From Chloroflexota bacterium (lineage in GTDB: Bacteria > Chloroflexota > Dehalococcoidia > GIF9 > UBA5629), in contig VGOP01000001.1 of assembly GCA_016875875.1 (NCBI GenBank), positions 204,501-268,500 on the forward strand: 64,000 nucleotides of DNA. Direction: 5' to 3'. The notes under the pieces are model-generated. The model did no database searches. It saw only the letters and a list, made by a program, of their open reading frames with translations, and was not told the DNA's origin. Position 1 is the first letter of the stretch. The number at the start of each line of letters is the position of its first letter. This document shows, one piece after another, positions 16,800 to 26,000 of the stretch. Made by a program: the position numbers and the translations under genes.

Positions 16800-17366
16800 C
16801 TACTCCTGTTTAGACTTTATAAAATCATTTTCTAAAAGGTCGGCTAGGCCTTTGATGTTGTCCAAGGAAAACTGTGTGGCCTTGGTTTCCAGTGGCTCGT
16901 CAGTGGCTATAGCTATGAGGTTGTTAATGTGGCCGAGTGGTGGACCGACTGCCTTGCGGTGAATCTCCAGCTTAGGTGTGTTGCTCTGCTTGAAGCCTTC
17001 GGCGAGGATAATATCATAATCTTCGCCGAAGAGACTGGCTATCTCGTTTAGGTCAGGCTCTTCAGTAACTGGTTTGATTAGCACAATCTGGTCCGGTGAA
17101 ACGATGGCTGTAGCGTCACTGCCAGCTTGAATGTGACGCCAGCTATCTTTACTTGGTTTATCAAAACTTAGCCTATGTGCGGAGTGCTTGATAGTGGCTA
17201 CACGATAGCCTCTTGACTTTAGCTCCGAAATCAGCGTTTCAATAAGCGTGGTCTTTCCTGATTTCGATTCACCTACAATTGCTACTATGGGAGGCATAAA
17301 TTCAACTGCCGTGGAAGTGGAGGCAGAGACCTTTGACTTCAACATTTCCTGTAGGCCTTTTTCCAT
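16800..17366 (-). CDS. mobB: Molybdopterin-guanine dinucleotide biosynthesis adaptor MobB
   Basis: A 188-residue P-loop protein with Walker A GESKSGKTT, then GYRVATIKHSAHR, SWRHIQAGSDAT and DIILAEGFKQSNTPKLEIHR, all typical of MobB, the GTP-binding helper of MobA in making the bis-MGD or MGD cofactor of molybdenum/tungsten enzymes. The first ~23 residues precede the usual start and the ATG near 17345 or the one at FMPPIV are alternatives. The 17366 start overlaps the nifU-like gene by 28 bases and has AAAGGAG close by. No molybdoenzyme catalytic subunit is evident in the window. Confidence 0.9.
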   Translation of the reverse strand: MEKGLQEMLKSKVSASTSTAVEFMPPIVAIVGESKSGKTTLIETLISELKSRGYRVATIKHSAHRLSFDKPSKDSWRHIQAGSDATAIVSPDQIVLIKPVTEEPDLNEIASLFGEDYDIILAEGFKQSNTPKLEIHRKAVGPPLGHINNLIAIATDEPLETKATQFSLDNIKGLADLLENDFIKSKQE

Positions 17367-17788
17367 GGCTCCTTTCTAATGGTTATATAGTCCTGAATTG
17401 CTGCTTTGACTGCATTGGTAGCTAACAGAGCACAGTGGTGATTGCCTTCAGGTAGTCCTCCCAAAGCTTTCAGGATGTCGTCTTGATTTATAGCCAACGC
17501 CTGTGATACGTCTTCCCCTTTGATTATTTCCGTGGCCATGCTGCCACAGGCGGCGGTTGTGCTGCAGCCATCTGTCCAAAAAGTGACATCTGTTATCTTG
17601 CCATTTTTTGCCTTAAGCCGTATCTCCATGGTCTCTCCGCAAGAACTGGTTGCGGAACCAAAACCATCAGGATTTGGGATTCTGCCTGCGTTTCTAGGGT
17701 TCATGGCATGGTCAATGGCCGTTTCGGTATATACTTTCTTCATCGCTTCCATTATTTGTTTTTCTAGCTCATCGAATTCATCAGTCAT
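17339..17788 (-). CDS. NifU-like iron-sulfur cluster scaffold
   Basis: The chain of 149 residues is a NifU_N/IscU-type scaffold. It opens with the ETAIDHAMNPRNAGRIPNPDGFG block and has the three cluster cysteines in SSCGETM, DGCSTTAACGSM and HHCALLA. It would assemble [2Fe-2S] and [4Fe-4S] clusters before delivery. ATG 17788 is chosen because AGGAG lies seven bases upstream. The longest frame (from 17863) adds 25 residues not found in the family. It sits between mrp and mobB and next to many Fe-S proteins, which fits a role in hydrogenase and NuoG-like maturation. Confidence 0.9.
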   Translation of the reverse strand: MTDEFDELEKQIMEAMKKVYTETAIDHAMNPRNAGRIPNPDGFGSATSSCGETMEIRLKAKNGKITDVTFWTDGCSTTAACGSMATEIIKGEDVSQALAINQDDILKALGGLPEGNHHCALLATNAVKAAIQDYITIRKEPWKKAYRKC

Positions 17789-17807
17789 ATTCAGTCTCCT
17801 AGATGTT

Positions 17808-18821
17808 CTAAGTTTGTTTTGCCTTAATTGGTAGTGCTTGGATGAAGTTCTGGCTAAGGACATCTAATATTTCTGAGCTGTAACGCTCGATTTTACCCTG
17901 GTCGCAAAGCTTAGCCAGTTCAGGGTCAACAGGTATTTGGGCTAAAAGGGGTGCACCTGCTGCCTCTGCCATTTCCTGGCTTCGGCTTTTACCGAACAGC
18001 TCCAGCCTTTTCCCGCTGTCAGGCAGGGTGAAATAGCTCATGTTCTCTACAACTCCAAGTATGGGAATATTCATCTGTTTTGCCATTCTTACTGCTTTCT
18101 TCACCACCATTGCTGCCAACTCCTGAGGACTGAATACTATGACTGCCCCGGATACTGGAAGGGTTTGCATTACAGTCAGAGGAGCATCGGCAGTGCCTGG
18201 CGGCAGGTCTACTATAAGATAATCCAGTTTACCCCAGAGCACTTCTTCCCAGAATTGTTGAATGACCTTACTTATAATAGGCCCGCGCCATATTACTGCA
18301 TCATCCTCGTGTTCCAAGAGAAGATTGATAGACATAATACTGATGCCCAGTTTTGACAAAACTGGCAAAATGCCTGTTTCGCTGCTGCTGGGCCGAACAC
18401 CGCTGAGGCCAAATATCTTTGGCATGCTGGGGCCGGTGATGTCCGCATCGAGGATGCCGACCTCGTTCCCCTGGCGGGCGATGGCAATACTGAGAAGGGC
18501 TGCCACCAGTGACTTGCCTACGCCACCTTTGCCGCTCATGACGGCAATCACATAGCTGACATCGTTGATATCTTTGGGTGGGGCCTGGACGAAATTTACA
18601 TTTGCTTGACTTACACCCGGCAGTTGCCCGATAGTGTCACTGACTTTGGATTTCAGCCAGTCTTGAGTACTTGGGTTCAGGGCTGCAGAGGCGAGGGTTA
18701 TGTCGACTTTCTGGTCAGAAATAGCGATTTCATGGATTAAATTTAATTTTACCGGGCTGCGCATGGCACCCTGTATCAGTATTTCCTCCAGGCTTTCTCT
18801 TACTTGTTGCTCATTCACCAT
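17808..18821 (-). CDS. mrp: Mrp/ApbC-type Fe-S carrier ATPase lacking the CxxC
   Basis: The 337-residue protein has an N-terminal DUF59 (MIP18-like) domain (residues 1-80) and a deviant-Walker ParA-like ATPase with GKGGVGKS at 97-104, DADITGPSMPKIFGL, and DYLIVDLPPGTADAPLT. Mrp/NBP35 proteins carry a [4Fe-4S] cluster bridged by a C-terminal CxxC after ENMSYF. Here that position reads TLPDSGKR (265-272) with no cysteines. The protein could still bind nucleotide and a cluster in another manner. It is followed closely by nifU-like and mobB. A terminator-like hairpin separates it from hoxH upstream. Confidence 0.9.
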   Translation of the reverse strand: MVNEQQVRESLEEILIQGAMRSPVKLNLIHEIAISDQKVDITLASAALNPSTQDWLKSKVSDTIGQLPGVSQANVNFVQAPPKDINDVSYVIAVMSGKGGVGKSLVAALLSIAIARQGNEVGILDADITGPSMPKIFGLSGVRPSSSETGILPVLSKLGISIMSINLLLEHEDDAVIWRGPIISKVIQQFWEEVLWGKLDYLIVDLPPGTADAPLTVMQTLPVSGAVIVFSPQELAAMVVKKAVRMAKQMNIPILGVVENMSYFTLPDSGKRLELFGKSRSQEMAEAAGAPLLAQIPVDPELAKLCDQGKIERYSSEILDVLSQNFIQALPIKAKQT

Positions 18822-18939
18822 TAATTTCGCTCCTATGTCTTTCGCCTTTGGCGTCTTGATCTTGCCATCTCCTAAGTTTACTAATTTTGGGCGTCAGATT
18901 CAAAGGCTGTTGATCTTTTGCTCGAGTATATAAAAGAGC

Positions 18940-18961
18940 AGGCCCCCTTTGTTGGAGGCCT
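18940..18961 (-). terminator. Terminator downstream of hoxH
   Basis: On the minus strand an 8-bp stem (18961-18954 with 18947-18940, one G.U pair, 6-base loop) is followed by GCTCTTTTATA. The wobble pair is only possible in the minus-strand RNA, which supports use on that strand. It would separate the hydrogenase operon from mrp. Confidence 0.5.
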
Positions 18962-18999
18962 ACGATGGTTTGCTTTTGGCGATTTGTGGGCATAGAGTA

Positions 19000-20436
19000 T
19001 TATCTTGTTATCTCTTTTATAAGTTTGCCATCAACCGATATGACCTGAATGTTAAAAGGCATTTGGCCGATAGCGTGTGTTGAGCAGGAGAGGCAGGGGT
19101 CGTAGCAGCGAATAGCTACCTCAACTCGGTTGAGTATGCCTTCGGTGATCTTGTTATTCTTTATGTGCGTTTTGGCTACCTGATAGACTGCCATGTTCAT
19201 AGCGGCGTTATTATTACCCGTGGCTACTATGAGGTTTGCTTTGCGAATTTTGCCAGTATCGTCTACCCAGTAGTGATGGAATAGGGTGCCCCTCGGGGCT
19301 TCAATGACACCAACGCCCTGCTCGTTGTATTTATCTGAAGTAACTATCAGGTCAGTTGAGCATATATCCTTGTCCTCTAGTAGCTGGTGGGCTCTTTCGA
19401 TGGCATAAAGCAGTTCTATGAGGCGGGCATAATGATAGTATAATGAACCTTCTACTATGCCGTTGTTGCCCAGTTTCTTAAAGTTCTTAAGTTCGGCATT
19501 GGCTAGCGGAGTAGATATTCCCTCACTAACGTTGAGTCGGCCAAGCGGCCCTGTCCGGTAAATACCCTTGGGATAGCCCACCTTCTTGTAGAAGGGGAAC
19601 TTAAGATAAGACCAATCCTCTACATGCTCACTGATGATATCAAGGTAATTGGAGGGGTTGAACTGGCTTTCAAGAACTTTTCCCTTTCGGTCGATTAGCC
19701 TCAATTTGCCGTCATAGAACTCCAGATTGTTGTTTTCATCCACCAGCCCGAGGTAACCTGTGGGAAAACTGGCGCAGGTGCAGACAAAGTCTTTGTCTTT
19801 TTCGTAATAGCCCTTAATTATGCCTATTGCAGTCTGAGCATCGGCAATAGCCCAGCCTATCTGTTTTAGGAAGTGGTCTCGGTCAGCGGTGGATAGAGCA
19901 GTATTCATGCCGCCAGGCACGGCACCTATGGGGTGAACCTTTTTGCCGCCCAAACTCTTGATGATTGCTTGTCCGAAGCTGCGGAGCTTTACTCCCTTGG
20001 TGGCAAGCTCTGGATTTGCGGCAATCAAACCGATTACATTCCTCTTTGCCGGGTCAGCATCCATACCGAGAAGCAAGTCCGGGCTGGCCAGGTGGAAGAA
20101 ATGAAGAGCGTGGGACTGGATATATTGCCCCATGTGCATCAGCTCGCGTAGCAATTTAGCCGGGCGGGTTAGCTCAACTCCTAAAATCGCATCGCAGGCT
20201 TTAGCTGCGGTCAGATGGTGGCTTACCGGGCAGATGCCGCAGATTCTGGGCGTGATTACTGGCATCTCCCAGAAAACCCTACCCTCACAAAATTTTTCGA
20301 AGCCTCGAAACTGTGTTACATTGAACTTGGCATCAGTAACATTGCCTGCCTCGTCTAGCTGGATAGTTACTTTGCCATGTCCTTCAATTCGGCTAACCGG
20401 GTTTATTTCAATAGTTTTTTTAACTTTAGAAACCAT
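19000..20436 (-). CDS. hoxH: [NiFe] hydrogenase large subunit, bidirectional type
   Basis: A 478-residue large subunit. The N-terminal Ni-binding motif is RICGICPVSHH, the C-terminal one DPCLSCSTH, and the conserved EAPRGTLFHHY carries the active-site arginine. The 25 residues after that histidine (AIGQMP... to KEITR) should be clipped by a maturation protease. Short linkers and lack of extra domains match group 3 enzymes (HoxH/MvhA). With HoxY, NuoE-, NuoF- and NuoG-like partners upstream it forms a group 3d-like NAD(P)-linked bidirectional hydrogenase in the cytosol. It follows hoxY by 13 bases, and a terminator-like hairpin follows it. No protease gene is nearby. Confidence 0.95.
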   Translation of the reverse strand: MVSKVKKTIEINPVSRIEGHGKVTIQLDEAGNVTDAKFNVTQFRGFEKFCEGRVFWEMPVITPRICGICPVSHHLTAAKACDAILGVELTRPAKLLRELMHMGQYIQSHALHFFHLASPDLLLGMDADPAKRNVIGLIAANPELATKGVKLRSFGQAIIKSLGGKKVHPIGAVPGGMNTALSTADRDHFLKQIGWAIADAQTAIGIIKGYYEKDKDFVCTCASFPTGYLGLVDENNNLEFYDGKLRLIDRKGKVLESQFNPSNYLDIISEHVEDWSYLKFPFYKKVGYPKGIYRTGPLGRLNVSEGISTPLANAELKNFKKLGNNGIVEGSLYYHYARLIELLYAIERAHQLLEDKDICSTDLIVTSDKYNEQGVGVIEAPRGTLFHHYWVDDTGKIRKANLIVATGNNNAAMNMAVYQVAKTHIKNNKITEGILNRVEVAIRCYDPCLSCSTHAIGQMPFNIQVISVDGKLIKEITR

Positions 20437-20449
20437 GTCTTCACCTCTT

Positions 20450-20986
20450 TCAATCGAAGCGCATCATATCGCTGGGCAGAACAGGGATTCTGCCTGCCAG
20501 GAGTTCGTTTAAGGCATATAAGATAGCTTTAGGTTCTGGTGGGCAGCCTGGAACGTAGCAGTCCACCTTTACTATATGATTCGCTGGTTTCACTTGGTCA
20601 AGGAGTGCCGGGACACCCGGTGGGCGAGGTATTTTGCCTTTGTGGGTGCTTTCAGTCTCAATGTAACCACGCCTGAGGGCATCTTCTTTGTCGAAACTAC
20701 TGCGCATGGCGCACACGCCACCGAAGCAAGCGCAATCACCCCAGGCCATAAGAATCTTGCAATGTGCCCTGAGCTCCTTGAGCACTTCCTCCTCTTCAGT
20801 ATTGCCGACAGAGCCTTCCACGATGCCGACGTCTACCGGCACGAATTCCTTTATATCGGTTATAGGACTTCTGGAGAATTCAACGACCTTAGCTAGCTCG
20901 ATTATTGCCTCATCGATATCTAAGAATGACATATGACAACCAGCACAGCCCTCTAACCAAACCGTAGCTACTTTGACCTTTGCCAT
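20450..20986 (-). CDS. hoxY: [NiFe] hydrogenase small subunit, bidirectional type
   Basis: The 178-residue protein is a short small subunit typical of HoxY. It has WLEGCAGCHMSFLD for the first two cluster cysteines, a third in GDCACFGG and the last in YVPGCPP, making only the proximal [4Fe-4S] cluster. The C-terminal extension with medial and distal clusters is missing, as is normal when electrons leave to a diaphorase module. There is no Tat signal, so the enzyme is cytosolic. It lies between the NuoG-like gene (25 bases) and hoxH (13 bases). Confidence 0.94.
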   Translation of the reverse strand: MAKVKVATVWLEGCAGCHMSFLDIDEAIIELAKVVEFSRSPITDIKEFVPVDVGIVEGSVGNTEEEEVLKELRAHCKILMAWGDCACFGGVCAMRSSFDKEDALRRGYIETESTHKGKIPRPPGVPALLDQVKPANHIVKVDCYVPGCPPEPKAILYALNELLAGRIPVLPSDMMRFD

Positions 20987-21011
20987 GTTATCAACTCCTT
21001 ATTTTCGATTG

Positions 21012-23003
21012 CTATTTCTTCATATGTTTTGAGATTTCACGCAATATCTCTGGATCTGCTTTGATGTCATCAGATGGTTTGATGAGGCGCGAGGTTGACT
21101 TGGCTACACCGTCCAGCGTACTGTATTTTTCGCCTACTTCTGCCCAGATTGGCGATGGTAACACCACGTTGGCCTTCGACATTGCAGATGAGAGATAGCT
21201 TGACTGAACAACTACGAATTCCAATCCTTTGCCAAGGTTGGGCAATTGTGATGCGTTAACATAATCATCAGACAGAAGTATATATAAAGCCTTCACGTTG
21301 TTTCCGGTTAGGTTTTTCATAATAGATTGCGATGTATGGGCTATTCCCATATCCCACGCTCCACGGCTATTTCCCTTAGGTTTTAGAGAAATGATTCGTG
21401 GTTTCCCTGCGCCTTGGCTGCTGGCGATAGTTGCCAGATTGAGTAGAGACGTTATCAGTCCAGGATTTTTATGTTGCAGAATGCCTTCACCGTAGATGAT
21501 AACGCTGTACTTAGCCTTGCTGAGCATCTCGGCAGCCTCAAGAAGGTCATCAGCGCCGATACCAGCCTGTTCACTGCCTTGCTTTACATTAATGTCCTTG
21601 AGGGAGGCTGTTATTTTTTTTACCTGGGCAGAGTCTTTCTTGGCGCCTTTATCGATGACAGCTTTGGTCAGGGTGCTTAGAGCTAATGACTCTTTGCCCT
21701 CTTTTGGCTTCAACCATAGTGCTGTGTGGTAAGAGAAGGCATTTTGCGCCGGGTCTATAACGATGAGCTTTGCCTTGTTCTGCCTTGCTGCTCGGGCGAT
21801 ATAAGAACCGGCTACAGGATGGCTTTCAAGCGGATTGGCACCTACTACGAGTATGCAATCAGCTTTAAGTATCTCTTCTAGCAAGGTCTCGGTGTCCAGT
21901 CCTGCCTTCTCTTGGTAAATGTTGATGCCCTGGGCGGTGGCTCTATAGATATCTCCGTCGAGAGTATCGATTAACTTGCTACCGATAGTCCCGGTAATGA
22001 ATTCCTTAAAAGCTTTGAGGGACTCGTTGCTAGCTTGGCTTGACGCGATGCCGGCTATACTGTTATTGCCGTATCGTGACTTCAGTTCAGCGAGCCTCTT
22101 AGCTACTATGTCTATGGCTTCACTTAAAGGTCGGGATTCGAGCTTACCGCGACCGTTTTTTACCAGTGCTGTATCGATTCGTTCGTGCTTTCTGTACAAG
22201 GGAGCAAAGCGTCCTTTGTGACAAAGTATGCCGCGCTTGTCGGTGAGGTCAGGGCTATCAATTCTGACTAGCCTGTTATCCTTGACAAGTGCCTCAATTT
22301 GACAACCAACTCCACATACTGGACATACACTATTTACCTTTTTGCATTCTTCAGGTCTACCTTTGTAGGCGCTGTTTTTGGAGAAGATGGCGCCAGTAGG
22401 ACAGACCTGGAAACAGGCTCCGCAGGAAATGCAGGATGATTGCCCCAGAGGTTGATTAAGGTCGGCGACAACCATGTCTTTCCAACCGCGGTAGCCAAAG
22501 TCCAGTGTGTGAACACCGACAATTTCATCGCAAGTCCTGATGCATCTGCCGCACAGAATGCAGCGATTATGGTCAATAACTAGGTAATCGTTTACTGAGT
22601 CTACTGGTAAGGCGGGCCATGAATATGGATACCGGGCATTGTCCATCTGGTACTTATAAGCGAGATTCTGCAGTTCACAATCGCCGCTGGCTACGCACTG
22701 AGCGCACAGGTGGTTGCGTTCAGTGAAGAGGAGTTCTAGAACCAGGCGACGGTACTTCTCCAGCTTCTCGTTGTGGGTGTGTATCACCAATCCGTCCCGT
22801 GCTGGATAAGTACAGGCAGGCACCGGTCGTCTCTCTCTTTCGATTTCGACTACACAAAGGCGACAAGCGCCGACATCGTTCAGTCCCTTGTAGTGACAAA
22901 GCGTCGGTAAATCAATACCGTTAGCTTGGCAGATATCAAGAACAGTATCACCCTCTTTGCCTTTAACCTGATTACCATTTATTGTTAGAGTTATCTCTTT
23001 CAT
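21012..23003 (-). CDS. NuoG-like Fe-S subunit of the bidirectional hydrogenase
   Basis: A 663-residue protein: a [2Fe-2S] ferredoxin domain (residues 1-80, PTLC, CRLC, PACTYPARDG), a His-Cys cluster motif (HLCAQCVASGDC), two [4Fe-4S] motifs (CILCGRCIRTCD and CISCGACFQVCP), a further four-cysteine cluster (CPVCGVGC...ILCHKGRF), and a molybdopterin-oxidoreductase-fold half (about 270-663). NuoG homologues keep this fold without necessarily binding molybdenum. In HoxEFUYH systems HoxU is the short form. Here the longer NuoG-type wire links NuoEF to HoxY. The gene lies two bases from the NuoF-GltD gene, so translation is probably coupled. Confidence 0.9.
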   Translation of the reverse strand: MKEITLTINGNQVKGKEGDTVLDICQANGIDLPTLCHYKGLNDVGACRLCVVEIERERRPVPACTYPARDGLVIHTHNEKLEKYRRLVLELLFTERNHLCAQCVASGDCELQNLAYKYQMDNARYPYSWPALPVDSVNDYLVIDHNRCILCGRCIRTCDEIVGVHTLDFGYRGWKDMVVADLNQPLGQSSCISCGACFQVCPTGAIFSKNSAYKGRPEECKKVNSVCPVCGVGCQIEALVKDNRLVRIDSPDLTDKRGILCHKGRFAPLYRKHERIDTALVKNGRGKLESRPLSEAIDIVAKRLAELKSRYGNNSIAGIASSQASNESLKAFKEFITGTIGSKLIDTLDGDIYRATAQGINIYQEKAGLDTETLLEEILKADCILVVGANPLESHPVAGSYIARAARQNKAKLIVIDPAQNAFSYHTALWLKPKEGKESLALSTLTKAVIDKGAKKDSAQVKKITASLKDINVKQGSEQAGIGADDLLEAAEMLSKAKYSVIIYGEGILQHKNPGLITSLLNLATIASSQGAGKPRIISLKPKGNSRGAWDMGIAHTSQSIMKNLTGNNVKALYILLSDDYVNASQLPNLGKGLEFVVVQSSYLSSAMSKANVVLPSPIWAEVGEKYSTLDGVAKSTSRLIKPSDDIKADPEILREISKHMKK

Positions 23004-23005
23004 GT

Positions 23006-26000
23006 CTATTCTCCTACCTCAAGGTCACATCTTAGGCATCGGCTGGCTTCTTCCCTCGCTTCCTTCGTGGTATAGGGGAGGACCGCCTCTTTAAAGGATG
23101 TCTTCTTATCAGCAGTGGCGATCTCAGCAATCTTTATCCTGGATTTTTCTTTTAGTTCCTCCTCGGTGGGCAGCACGGAGGGAACGGCTATGGACTCATA
23201 TCCATTGCGTTCGACCAAGGGCGAGAGTTCTTCTCCGCGGAGGTATCGTCTTATTGAGGAGGCTGCTCTTTGTCCTGCAGCTATGGCTTCGATTACTGTG
23301 GCTGCACCTGTGTGCGCATCTCCACCTGCGAAAACTCCTTTGCGACCAGTGGCTAGAGTTCGTGGGTCAGCTGCTATTGTGCCTCCCTTCGTTGTGCTTA
23401 TCCCATCTCCTTTTAGGAACGATGTATCAGGTCTCTGCCCTGTAGCTTTGATAACTGTATCGACGTCCATAGTATATTCGGAGCCGTTGATTTGGTAAGG
23501 AGTCTTTCTGCCACTCTTGTCAAACTCCTTCAGTTCCATACGAACGCACTCAACTCCTTCGACTTTGCCGCCCTTCCCCAGAACCTTTACTGGTGCTATT
23601 AAGCAGTGAATGTGGATGCCTTCTTCTTCAGCAGCCTCAATCTCTTCGTCTATCGCCGGCATGTCTCTCTTTTCTCTCCTGTAGAGAATATGCACCTCTT
23701 TAGCACCTTTTTTTAGGGCTACCCTGGCGGCATCGATGGCTGAGTTACCACCACCAACGACAGCCACTGTTTGTCCCACCTTTATTTCCTTCCCTAAGCT
23801 TGTTTCTCTCAAGAAATCAATGGCATCAAAGACTCCATCTAGGTCTTCGCCCGGGATTCCCATCTTATCACCTTTATGGGCACCAGTAGCGATAAATACC
23901 GCTTGATAACCGTCTTTCAGCAATGATTCGGCCTCGGTGACAGGTGTGTTAAGTCTTATATTCACCCCGAGCTTTTTGATGGTTTCGATCTCTTTATTCA
24001 GCATATTCTTGGGGAGACGATACTCAGGGATGCCTACCGCAAGCATTCCACCAGCCACGGGTAGGGCCTCAAATACGGTAACTTGGTAGCCTTCTCGAGC
24101 AAGGTCCCAGGCTGCTGAAAGTCCTGCTGGACCTGCGCCGACAATCGCTACCTTCTCTTTTTTCCTCTCTTTTATTTCAGGGATGTATTCGAACCCGTGC
24201 TCAAAGGCGTAGTCAGCAGCGAACCTTTTTAGATGTCTGATTGCAATCGGTTCGTCAATTTGACCTCGTCGACATTTGCCTTCACAGGGATGGTGACATA
24301 CCCGGCCAACACTCAGTGGGAACGGAAGCCGTTGCACGATGAGGTCATAAGCTTTCTCAAATTCACCTGCCTTTATGAGAGCAACGTATCCTGGGGCGTC
24401 GAGGCCAACAGGGCAGGTGTGCTGACATGGTGCCTTGAATAGAGCCTGGCAGACCACGGCCGGACACTTCTTATCTATGATATGCGCTTCATATTCCTCT
24501 CTGAAGTGACGAAGTGTAGTGAGCACCGGATTAGGTGCTGTTTGTCCTAACCCACAGATAGAAGCAGAGCCGACCATTTCAGCTAGTTCCTCTAATATGG
24601 CGAGCTCTTCCATGGTGCTTTTGCCATCTGTGATCTTGGTCAGAAGTTCAAGCATTTTTGGTATTCCAGCACGGCAAGGGGTGCATTTACCGCAAGATTC
24701 ATCTCTGGTGAATTGGAGAAAGAACTTGGCGACGTCGACCATGCAGCTATCCTCATCCATTACCACAAGTCCGCCTGACCCCATGATGGCTCCTAGGGCA
24801 GTGACGGCTTCGTAGTCGACGGGAGTATTCAGGTGCTCGATCGGGATAACGCCGCCGGATGGGCCACCTATTTGTACCGCCTTGAATTTTTTGCTGGCAG
24901 GTATACCACCGCCGACGTCAAATACAATCTTGCCTAGGCTGGTACCCAAAGGTACTTCAACGAGGCCGGTGTTGGTCACCTTCCCTACCAGACACAGTGT
25001 CTTTGTACCCTTGCTGGTTGCAGTGCCTACGCTTCCGAACCAATCAGCACCTTTCCAGATTATCTGGGGGACATTTGACCAGGTCTCTACATTGTTGAGT
25101 GTAGTTGGCTTGCCAAAGAGCCCTTTGTTGGCTGGGAATGGTGGTCGCTGGCGAGGATTTCCTCGCTTTCCTTCAATTGAGATTAAGAGGGCGGTTTCTT
25201 CACCGCAGACAAAGGCACCGGCACCCGGGAATATGTCCAGGTCGAATTCAAAGTCAGTACCCAGAATGTTTTTACCCAGAAGACCGTATTCTCGAGCCTG
25301 TGTTATGGCGTGATTCAACGTCTCGATAGCAAGAGGGTATTCAGCACGGACATATGCATAACCTTGGCGGACATTGCCTATGGCATAGGCTCCTATTGCC
25401 ATGCCCTCAATTATTGAATGAGGATTACCCTCAAGAACAGCGCGGTTCATGTAGGCACCGGGGTCTCCTTCATCACCGTTGCAAACAACGTATTTTTCAT
25501 CACCCTGAGCGCTGCGGACAAATGACCACTTTGTGGCAGTGGGAAAGCCCGCTCCTCCTCGTCCTCTTAAAGCAGCTTTTCCGACCTCTGCGATGACTTC
25601 GTCTGGCTTCATTTGTGTCAGGGCTTTAGCCAGAGCTTGGTAGCCATCTCTGGCAATGTATTCATCTATATTCATTGGGTTAAGGTCTTGGTTGTGCATT
25701 ACCCTTATTTCTTGAAGCTTGATTAACGGGTCCTCTGGGTCAAGTTTCCATTCCTCCACCACCTTATCTCTAACAAGATGCTGCTCAATTACCTGTGGAA
25801 CTTTGTCCTCGGCAAGGTCGTAATAAGTAGTTTTGCCTTTTGTGGGATGGACAATCGTGACCACTGGCTCTCGGTCACACAAACCGACGCATGCTGCTTT
25901 CAGCACGGTGACATCTGATAATTTGCGGCTTTCTATGCCTCGTTGAAAAGCCTCGAGAGACTTGTTTGCTCCCGAAGATATGCCGCATGTTCCGAGGTGA

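Noticed and set aside
18811-18993. 60-codon minus-strand frame between hoxH and mrp
   Set aside because: Covers the terminator hairpin and has no family resemblance.
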